From a candidate division BRC1 bacterium ADurb.BinA292 (GTDB taxonomy: Bacteria; Sumerlaeota; Sumerlaeia; MVZB01), in assembly GCA_002068205.1 (NCBI GenBank), contig MVZB01000015.1:1-24570 (forward strand): DNA of 24,570 bases, read 5' to 3'. Below the pieces are notes generated by a model. The model had not been told where the DNA came from. It was given only the letters and a program-made list of their open reading frames with translations, and did not search any database. Of the stretch, positions 1-5,825 are shown one piece after another. The position numbers and the translations under genes were made by a program. The first letter of the stretch is position 1, and the number at the start of each line of letters is the position of its first letter.

Positions 1-442
1 TAACCGCCTCGACGAGGGCCGGGTCCGTATTGACGGACATGAAAAACTCCATGTAGCCCATGGAAAGATAGGTCGTGTCGAGCGGACCATGGACATAGAC
101 GAGCAGCCCGAGCGGCTCGCCGCGCAGCGCTGCCAGATGGCGATCGACCCGCTCCAGGAACCCGTCCAGCGGCGGGAAGACCTCTTCCTCCAGCCGCGCC
201 CACGTATTGAGCGCGGTGGGGCGCCAGTAGAAGCCGAGCGAAGCCATGTCGAGCCCGATCCGGCGCAGCAGCGGAATCTGCAGTTCGGGGGGCATCTCGT
301 GCGAGGCCTCGTAATCGCACTCGCCCAGGACATGGCGCAGGTAGCGACCGTTGAGAATCGTCTCGTGCAGCGGGACCCGGTCGGGGATTTCCCCGCGCAA
401 GGTCGCGAGATAGCGCTGCTTATTGGAGTCCGTCGCATCCAC
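1..442 (-). CDS. Uroporphyrinogen decarboxylase (URO-D) family protein, 3'-truncated by the window edge
   Basis: About 147 N-terminal residues are visible before the window ends. The start is taken as GTG at 442: it is the first start codon after an in-frame stop, and an AAAGGG sequence lies about 10 bases upstream. The N-terminus (RYLATLRGEIPDRVPLHE) has the 'R-x-P-D-R-V-P' opening usual in the URO-D superfamily, especially the MtaA/CmuA-like branch related to corrinoid methyltransferases rather than true heme-pathway HemE. Such proteins are often found near transporters in environmental bacteria and are thought to act in methyl transfer or demethylation; the substrate cannot be told here. 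It follows the symporter gene on the same strand after about 106 bases, so co-transcription is likely. The family call is fairly firm and the subfamily is inferred. Confidence 0.8.
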   Translation of the reverse strand, partial: MDATDSNKQRYLATLRGEIPDRVPLHETILNGRYLRHVLGECDYEASHEMPPELQIPLLRRIGLDMASLGFYWRPTALNTWARLEEEVFPPLDGFLERVDRHLAALRGEPLGLLVYVHGPLDTTYLSMGYMEFFMSVNTDPALVEAV

Positions 443-548
443 GGCGCGCCAACCCTTTCATCTCAGACGTGATGATCATGGCTCCCAGAACATGAAAGCC
501 AATCCGTCGGAACTGGTCCCGCAATTCGGACGGCTCCCCCTGGCCGGT

Positions 549-2108
549 TCAGGCGCCCGGCGTGGCTTCGGCCAGATCGAGATCCTTCCGGCGAAAGATG
601 GTGAGCTGTTCCACATCGTCGGGACGATACCCGCCGAAGATCAGGCTGACCAGGTAGCCGACGCCGAACAGGACGAAATGGCCGAAGACCCCGATCAGGA
701 TTGGATTCATCGTGAAATTCACGCCCGTGTCCAGGATGCGATCCTCGCCGCCGCTGGTCAGCAGTCCCCAGGCCGAGAAAAGGATGCAGGCGGCGATGCC
801 GGAGTAACAGCCGAGCCGGGTGGCCCGGCGGGTGAGGAAGCCGAGGAGGAACAGGCCGAGCGAGCCGGCCGAGATGATCGCCGCGATCGTCACGCCGCGT
901 TCCATCAGCGGTTTGATGCCTTCGCGCGGGATCAGCAGAATCGCGGTGAGGGTGGCGAGGATGCCGAACACAACCACCATCAACCGGCCGAAGATCAGTC
1001 GCGCCTTGTCGTTCGACAGCGGCCGCAGGGCCGAGAAATAGTCGGTGGTGGCGACCGTGGCGACGCTGTTCAGATCGGCGCTGACCGAGGACATCGAGGC
1101 GGCCATGATCGCCGCCAGAATCAGTCCCACCAGGCCGGTCGGCATCGCGTTGACGATAAAGTAGGGGGCGATCTGGTCCGCGATCGCCGGCGGCTCGTGC
1201 GGCGTCAATTGATAATAGCCATACAGGCAGGCGCCGATGAACATGAACGTCACCCAGATCGGGACGCAGAGGAACGCGCCCCAGAAGGCGCCCTGGCGCG
1301 CGGCCCGGTCGGACTTGGCGATCAGGTAGCGCTGCACCATGTGTTGATCGGAGACATAGCGCCGCCCCCAGCCGATGATGAACGCGAGCAGGAACAGCCA
1401 CTGGGTCGTGTCGGGATCGAACAGGCTGTCCCAGGAAAGATCGAAGCGGCCCAGATCGAAACGGCCCCCGCGCCAGGCCTCGGCGACGACGGCGCCGGGC
1501 GGCCCGGCTTCCGGCGAGAACAGCAGGAAAGCAGGGACGAGCAACATCCCGCCAAGAATGATCGCCCCCTGGACGGCGTTGGTCCAGACCACCGCTTCGA
1601 TGCCGCCGACCGTCGTGTAAATAATCGTGAAAATGCCGATGCCGATAATCACCGGCATCATTTCCCAGCCGGTCATCACCTGCACGGCGATCGCGGTCGT
1701 GATCAGCGTGACGCCGAGGTCGAAAATGCGGTCCGCCAGGAAGCCCAGCGACGCATAGACGCGGGCGAACGCGCCGAAGCGCTTGTTCACGAACTCATAC
1801 GCGCTCATCCCGACGACGTGGCGGTAGAACGGGACAATAAAGTAGGCGACGAACAGCAGCACGAGCGGCAGCATCAGGTGCCCCAGCAACAGAATCATTC
1901 CACGCTCGTAGACGGTTCCGGGCGTCCCGACGATGGCGCCGCTGCTGATCATCGTGGCCATCAGCGTGAAGGCCACGGCCCATGCGGGGATCGTGCGATC
2001 GGCGATGAAATATTTCGAGGTGGTCTTCTGACCCCGGGTGACCCAGAGGCTGATCACGGCGATGAGGGCGAAATAGGCGTAAACAATCAGGAAATCGAGA
2101 GTATGCAT
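549..2108 (-). CDS. Sodium:solute symporter (SSS family)
   Basis: A 519-aa polytopic membrane protein of normal SSS length, with roughly 13 hydrophobic segments. Family marks are visible: a TM1 stretch MATMISSGAIVG near residues 50-61, the TVGGIEAVVWTNAVQG signature near 166-181, DQHMVQRYL near 254-262, and a TM8-like AASMSSVSADLNS near 336-348, whose serine pair matches the Na2-site serines of vSGLT-type carriers. It should import an organic solute with Na+; the substrate (sugar, organic acid or amino acid) cannot be read from sequence. The ATG at 2108 begins directly with a hydrophobic segment (LDFLIVYAYFALIAV). The neighbouring URO-D-like gene suggests import of a substrate used by that enzyme. 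After the TGA stop the same frame stays open for a further 42 codons. Confidence 0.93.
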   Translation of the reverse strand: MHTLDFLIVYAYFALIAVISLWVTRGQKTTSKYFIADRTIPAWAVAFTLMATMISSGAIVGTPGTVYERGMILLLGHLMLPLVLLFVAYFIVPFYRHVVGMSAYEFVNKRFGAFARVYASLGFLADRIFDLGVTLITTAIAVQVMTGWEMMPVIIGIGIFTIIYTTVGGIEAVVWTNAVQGAIILGGMLLVPAFLLFSPEAGPPGAVVAEAWRGGRFDLGRFDLSWDSLFDPDTTQWLFLLAFIIGWGRRYVSDQHMVQRYLIAKSDRAARQGAFWGAFLCVPIWVTFMFIGACLYGYYQLTPHEPPAIADQIAPYFIVNAMPTGLVGLILAAIMAASMSSVSADLNSVATVATTDYFSALRPLSNDKARLIFGRLMVVVFGILATLTAILLIPREGIKPLMERGVTIAAIISAGSLGLFLLGFLTRRATRLGCYSGIAACILFSAWGLLTSGGEDRILDTGVNFTMNPILIGVFGHFVLFGVGYLVSLIFGGYRPDDVEQLTIFRRKDLDLAEATPGA

Positions 2109-2182
2109 GGCCCGTCCACAATTGTCGGATTCATGGGTGATTCAGTCGCCTGATGGCATGCCGCCCGGCAAGCCGACGCATC

Positions 2183-2208
2183 CCCGGCCACTTTTCGAGC
2201 TGGCCGGG
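2183..2208. repeat. Inverted repeat, 8-bp stem with 10-base loop
   Basis: CCCGGCCA at 2183-2190 pairs perfectly with TGGCCGGG at 2201-2208. On the plus strand it is followed by ATTGTTT, a weak terminator-like tail, but no plus-strand gene lies upstream. On the minus strand it would lie in the leader or promoter region of the symporter gene. Its role is unknown. Confidence 0.4.
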
Positions 2209-2338
2209 ATTGTTTACCCGGTATGAGTCGCACCCAGCCCTTGGCACTCGGCGGCCATTTTCGGCAATTTGCGCACCCCGCACCATGGGATTTCCCCAAC
2301 GGAGTCCGCCGTGATCGGATCGTGTTCGCTGACGAGAC

Positions 2339-2361
2339 AGGCCGGCATCGCATGCCGGCCT
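2339..2361. repeat. Perfect hairpin, 10-bp stem with 3-base loop
   Basis: AGGCCGGCAT at 2339-2348 and ATGCCGGCCT at 2352-2361 are exact reverse complements around CGC. GAC/GTC outside (2336-2338 and 2363-2365) extends the stem after one bulged base. No T-run follows on either strand, so it is a strong stem-loop rather than a clear intrinsic terminator. It lies in the non-coding stretch between two divergent genes. Confidence 0.5.
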
Positions 2362-2444
2362 CGTCCGGGATGCCGGCGCGCCGCCCGCCAGAGGTGGCGT
2401 CGACGTTCAGATCCAGCCGGTTGAGGGTTTCCGTTCTTGAATTT

Positions 2445-2537
2445 AGAGGATGCGAGGTGGCTTTGGGATTTCAAAACTCGAAGCTGGTGCTCCTCCCGTC
2501 AGGAACCCCCTGTCGTTGACCACGACACGCATCCTCT
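2445..2537 (+). ncRNA. Possible structured RNA element closed by a 10-bp helix
   Basis: AGAGGATGCG at 2445-2454 pairs exactly with CGCATCCTCT at 2528-2537. Inside, a short GTGG/CCAC pair can extend the closing helix, and a small hairpin (CAGG with CCTG) lies near 2500-2515. A long perfect closing stem with internal helices is the layout of riboswitch-like or cis-regulatory leaders, and this one lies about 410 bases upstream of the exported-protein gene. It matches no riboswitch class I can recall (not TPP, cobalamin or SAM-I). It may be chance in GC-rich DNA. Confidence 0.25.
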
Positions 2538-2946
2538 GTTTCATCAGCGCAAAGGCACGACTCCAGCGAATGGTAACCAGGATTTGGGTAACATGTCGCT
2601 TTCTTCGCTGTCAATCCCTATTTGTATGATATGTTCTGAGTTCTCGCCAAATGATACGTTAATACCGAAATCCGACGGCAAGAGGCGACCGCCTGAACCT
2701 GGAAGCGCCTCGCTCCCGCGTGGCACGGCCTTGGGCGAACCCCCTCCCACCCGGGTAGACTTCTCTCCAGGCCTTCCCGTACCTGGCCTCTTTCCACATT
2801 TTCGCTGGCAGGGACTTCGCAGCGCGCCTTGCGCGCCAAACTTTTGTCAGATGAGTTGTGTCCATTGGGGCGATACGGCGCGGTCGCGCAGGAGCTGTCC
2901 TGTCCGCCACCCGTCACCGCCACTCACGTCGCAAGGAATGATACTC

Positions 2947-4788
2947 GTGCCCGATCGAAGTCCCCTGATCCGCCGCGTCCTGCCCCTGCTGTTGGCGCTG
3001 ACCTCGCTTGCCGGCGCGCCGCGGGCCGAAGAGCCCGCCCTGCGCGTCACGCCCGATTCCCTAAACTTCGTCGTCGCCACCGGTCAGACCACCGGCCCCC
3101 TCCAGGCCGTCAGCTTCTGGCTGTCCGACCGCTCGCGCCACTGGCGCCTGACATACGATGCGGACTGGCTGGCGATCGACCGGCTGACCGGCGACGGCAG
3201 CGTCGGGCAGATGACCGCCCGCTTCCGCGTTAACCATGCGGGCCTGGCGCCCGGCCGGCATGCCACCACCGTCGTCGCCGAGCTCGACGGCATGCCTGAG
3301 ACGCGCGTGGAGCTGCCGGTCAACCTGCGCGTGTTCGATCTGCCGGTGATTCGCGATGTCGGCGGGCGCAAGCAGCTCTTCATCGATCAGCGGTTCATCG
3401 AAGAGAGCGAAAACGTCGTGCTCAAGGTCAATCCTCCGACAAAAATCGGCCAGACGTTGGACGAAAATGGCGAGGTCGTCAATCTCGGCTTCATCATGCG
3501 GGTCCTCGAGGACGAGGGCAAATATCTCATCTACCACGGCGGCGAACGAATCTTCCTTTCCGAGAGCAGCGACGGGATCCATTGGACCCGCGTCCCCGAT
3601 GTGGATATTCCGATCCCGTACGGGATCATGCTGATCGATCCGCGCGACGTCCCCGAGCGCCGCTACAAGCTGTTCAACAGCTTCCAGCGGGAAGGCACGG
3701 GCGATTCGTTCGACCCCGACTCACACGGCATTTACGGCTACTATTCGGGCGACGGCCGGCAATTCACCCGGTCCAGCCGGCTGTTGCCGATGTGGATTGA
3801 CAACGTGCTGATCCCCTGGTGGGATGAGCGGATCGGCAAATACGTGATCTTCACCCGCGCCCAGGCCGCGCCGGAGAGCCCCGAGGAACGGCGCGGCGGC
3901 GTGGCGAACCAGCGCCGTGTCGCCCGGATCGAAACCGACGACATCCTCGCCCCCTGGCCGTACGATACAACCGTTCCGCCGAGCCTGCATCAGGACCTGC
4001 TCACGAACCGACACATTGGCGAGATCCTGAAAACCGACGAGCATGACTATCAATCGTCTGACATATATTACAACTCGGCCACGATCTACCCCTATGCCGA
4101 AGACGTCTACCTGATGTTCACGGCCAATTTCTCGCATTTCGTCCATGGGTACCACACCCAGTTGCGGGCGCGCCCGAACCAGATCTGGGAGGATTACGGC
4201 CTGATTGAAATCCAACTGGCCGTCAGCCGCGACGGCATCCACTGGACGCGGCCCGAGCGGGTCCCCTACATCGATATCGGCCGGCCCGATGAATGGGACC
4301 GCTGGCTGCTGACGGCCGGAACGGGCCTTATCCGCAAGGGCGACGACGTGCTGCAGTTCTACAGTTCGAGTGGCCATACGCACGACTCCAACATCATCCG
4401 CCCCGAGGAATACGAAAACGCCGTCGAACAGAAGATGGGCGGCACGGGCATTGTGCGGCAGCGCCTGGACGGCTTCGTCTCGGCCGACGTCGATCATCGG
4501 GGCGGTTTCCTGGAGACCCCGCCGGTCGTCTTCAGCGGGCGAAAGCTGCGGCTGAACATCGACACCGGCGCGGTGGGTCTGGCCCAGGTCGAACTGCGCG
4601 ACGCCGAGGGCCAGCCGCTCCCCGGCTTCGAATTGACCGAGTGCGAACCGATCCTGGGCAATTTCACCGATTATTATGTCAATTGGCGGGGAGGCAGCGA
4701 CGTCTCGGCCCTGGCCGGCACGCCGGTCAAAATCCACTTCAAGCTCAATCGCGCCAAACTCTACGGCTTCCAGTTCACCGACGAATAA
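2947..4788 (+). CDS. Exported protein with BACON-like domain and GH43/GH32-like beta-propeller
   Basis: 613 aa from GTG 2947. This start is preferred because AAGGA lies 9 bases upstream; the in-frame ATG at 2938 would leave that Shine-Dalgarno only one base away. Residues 1-27 form a signal peptide (two Arg, then LPLLLALTSLAGAPRA, probable cut after A), so the protein is secreted. Residues about 31-130 look like a BACON-type beta-sandwich, with WLAIDRLTGDG and a closing VELPVNLRV strand. The middle has repeated propeller signatures of the kind SxDGIHWTR (nucleotides around 3560-3595 and 4225-4250), typical of five-bladed GH43/GH32-like folds. The C-terminal 80 residues form another beta-rich module. 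Catalytic acids could not be assigned, so glycan cleavage versus binding is open. It is divergent from the symporter and has no operon partner downstream. Confidence 0.75.
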   Translation: MPDRSPLIRRVLPLLLALTSLAGAPRAEEPALRVTPDSLNFVVATGQTTGPLQAVSFWLSDRSRHWRLTYDADWLAIDRLTGDGSVGQMTARFRVNHAGLAPGRHATTVVAELDGMPETRVELPVNLRVFDLPVIRDVGGRKQLFIDQRFIEESENVVLKVNPPTKIGQTLDENGEVVNLGFIMRVLEDEGKYLIYHGGERIFLSESSDGIHWTRVPDVDIPIPYGIMLIDPRDVPERRYKLFNSFQREGTGDSFDPDSHGIYGYYSGDGRQFTRSSRLLPMWIDNVLIPWWDERIGKYVIFTRAQAAPESPEERRGGVANQRRVARIETDDILAPWPYDTTVPPSLHQDLLTNRHIGEILKTDEHDYQSSDIYYNSATIYPYAEDVYLMFTANFSHFVHGYHTQLRARPNQIWEDYGLIEIQLAVSRDGIHWTRPERVPYIDIGRPDEWDRWLLTAGTGLIRKGDDVLQFYSSSGHTHDSNIIRPEEYENAVEQKMGGTGIVRQRLDGFVSADVDHRGGFLETPPVVFSGRKLRLNIDTGAVGLAQVELRDAEGQPLPGFELTECEPILGNFTDYYVNWRGGSDVSALAGTPVKIHFKLNRAKLYGFQFTDE

Positions 4789-4815
4789 GCCGTCGCTCTG
4801 CGAAATCAGTATTTC

Positions 4816-4842
4816 GGAAGGGACATAGGGGACGTAAGGGAG
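4816..4842. repeat. Imperfect 9-bp tandem repeat, three units
   Basis: The units are GGAAGGGAC, ATAGGGGAC and GTAAGGGAG, each 9 bases long and sharing an A-G-G-G core. The tract begins 28 bases after the stop of the exported-protein gene. It resembles the short intergenic tandem repeats seen at 22334-22374. Confidence 0.45.
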
Positions 4843-4855
4843 GGATGCCCTCCCT
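4837..4855 (+). terminator. GC-rich hairpin after the exported-protein gene
   Basis: AGGGAGGG (4837-4844), loop ATG, and CCCTCCCT (4848-4855) form a perfect 8-bp stem about 50 bases after the stop codon. There is no U-tract, so it may act as a weak or factor-assisted terminator, or as a 3'-end stabiliser. Confidence 0.4.
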
Positions 4856-5125
4856 CGCGCCCCTCGCCTCATCGACGCGTCTGGAACCGGGCAGCCGCAG
4901 CAAATCGAGGAGCGTCGGCGAACGAATCAGCCGCATCCCGGTCTTGCGCCGGGGCTTGATCGGCTTGATCCTCCCCTGGGCTGCGGCATGCTGCAGGCGC
5001 TGACGGAAGCGTTGGACCGCGGGATCATCGGTCGTTGATGCCGACATCACCGGAGCCGATCAGCCGCGGATCAGGAATCGCAACAGCGCGTTGATATCGG
5101 AAGGATTAAAGTTTGAAAAACCAGG

Positions 5126-5218
5126 ATGGCGGAGAGGGTGGGATTCGAACCCACGAGGGGCGGTTAAGCCCCTACCCGCTTTCGAGGCGGGCTCCTTCAA
5201 CCACTCGGACACCTCTCC
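5126..5218 (-). tRNA. tRNA-Ser (anticodon CGA)
   Basis: The minus strand folds as a class II tRNA. The 7-bp acceptor stem is GGAGAGG with CCTCTCC, the D arm contains GAGTGGTTGAAGGA, and the anticodon stem CCCGC/GCGGG encloses loop CTCGAAA, giving anticodon CGA for UCG codons. A long variable arm (TAGGGGCTTAACCGCCCCTC) and a T arm GTGGG-TTCGAAT-CCCAC follow. The discriminator is G and the CCA end is encoded (5126-5128). A run of five T on the minus strand (5115-5119) just beyond the 3' end could stop transcription. The long variable arm is diagnostic for Ser/Leu/Tyr, and the anticodon settles Ser. Confidence 0.97.
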
Positions 5219-5510
5219 GTGGGCGGAACGCAAGAGGCGGTCGGCCGTCGCATCGTGAACTGCCAAGCGTCCGCTCGCCCGGCGACCGCACCCCAATCCC
5301 CCACCTTATACGGCAGAGGCCGCCGTCGCCGCAACCGATAATCCGGCCCCCCGCCGGATCAATGGGTCAGCCCGCTGCCTCGCCGGCGCGAGGTGGCGAT
5401 CGCGTTGAGAAAGTCTGGTTCCTGCCCGGAGGTGCTCCATGCGCCGTCCGTCGACGCGTCCCACCGCCTCCCCGCCCCGGCGCCCGCGGCGCGCCGGCGG
5501 CTAAAAGGTT

Positions 5511-5546
5511 GGCCCGCATTCATTTGGCTCTCGCCAAAACCGGGCC
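5511..5546. repeat. Two-tier inverted repeat upstream of clpV
   Basis: The outer arms GGCCCG (5511-5516) and CGGGCC (5541-5546) enclose the inner arms TTTGGC (5523-5528) and GCCAAA (5533-5538) around loop TCTC. Both arms are perfect, separated by a small asymmetric internal loop. No T-run follows on the plus strand. It could be a transcript-boundary hairpin or a protein-binding site. Confidence 0.4.
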
Positions 5547-5662
5547 GCTGATGGTATGAAGAAAGGCAGCACCCCAGGCAAGCGGAGCTTGGCCGGATCC
5601 CGGCATGGAGGGCGCGGGCTCTCCGCGACGGCCAATGAGACGAGGAACAACGGAGAGAGATT

Positions 5663-5702
5663 TTGCCCGGCGGCGGCGGGGCTGATATATCCTGATCAGG
5701 AT
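5663..5702 (+). promoter_or_regulatory. Candidate clpV promoter overlapped by a 14-bp palindromic operator
   Basis: TTGCCC (5663-5668) and TATATC (5686-5691) are separated by 17 bases and each match 4 of 6 sigma-70 consensus positions. The perfect palindrome ATCCTGATCAGGAT (5689-5702) starts within the -10 box and covers the likely transcription start, the usual place for a repressor operator. The predicted leader to the clpV start is about 125 bases. This rests on sequence pattern only. Confidence 0.4.
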
Positions 5703-5825
5703 GTGGAATAAATCGCCCGCGCCCCGTCGGCCGTGTTTCGCTCCCGGCGCCCGCGATCCCCGCGCCTCAGCCAGCTTCGCGGGACCGCCCCACGGTCCCA
5801 CCATTTCGTCCGATAGGTGATCTCG

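Larger units (their letters stand above)
2109..2946. other. Long intergenic region between divergent genes
   Basis: About 840 bases between the symporter start (minus) and the exported-protein start (plus). No convincing gene is seen: the plus frame runs open upstream of the signal peptide but reads as low-quality sequence. The region holds several inverted repeats, listed separately, and a clearly AT-richer stretch at about 2565-2680, the likely place for a promoter of the downstream gene. No confident -35/-10 pair could be picked. Confidence 0.6.
4789..5125. other. Intergenic region between exported-protein gene and tRNA-Ser
   Basis: About 340 bases. It contains a short tandem repeat and an overlapping hairpin just after the upstream stop (listed separately). 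A 91-codon GTG-started frame on the minus strand (4775-5050) is rich in Arg, matches no family I know and overlaps the end of the upstream gene, so it is not called. Nothing else is recognised. Confidence 0.55.
5219..5825. other. Intergenic region between tRNA-Ser and clpV
   Basis: About 600 bases with no supported gene. It should hold the tRNA promoter (minus) and the clpV promoter (plus). A two-part hairpin and a promoter with palindrome are listed separately. Open frames here are either tRNA read-through artefacts or Arg/Pro-rich shadows. Confidence 0.6.

Noticed and set aside
423..2153. 576-codon plus-strand frame opposite the symporter
   Set aside because: Asp/Arg/His-rich antisense artefact; the minus strand encodes a clear SSS transporter.
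2437..2937. N-terminal extension of the exported BACON/propeller protein
   Set aside because: It would bury a clear signal peptide 170 residues inside, lacks a ribosome binding site and covers hairpin-rich non-coding DNA.
4775..5050. 91-codon minus-strand frame downstream of the exported protein
   Set aside because: Overlaps the end of the upstream gene, contains the tandem repeat and hairpin, and shows no family features.
4789..5218. Possible integration site at the tRNA-Ser 3' end
   Set aside because: No integrase, no direct repeat of the tRNA end and no foreign-looking genes were found in the window.
5060..5559. Frames reading GEVSEWLKEPASKAG (minus) and GEGGIRTHEG (plus)
   Set aside because: These are translations of the tRNA-Ser gene, a well-known source of false protein annotations.
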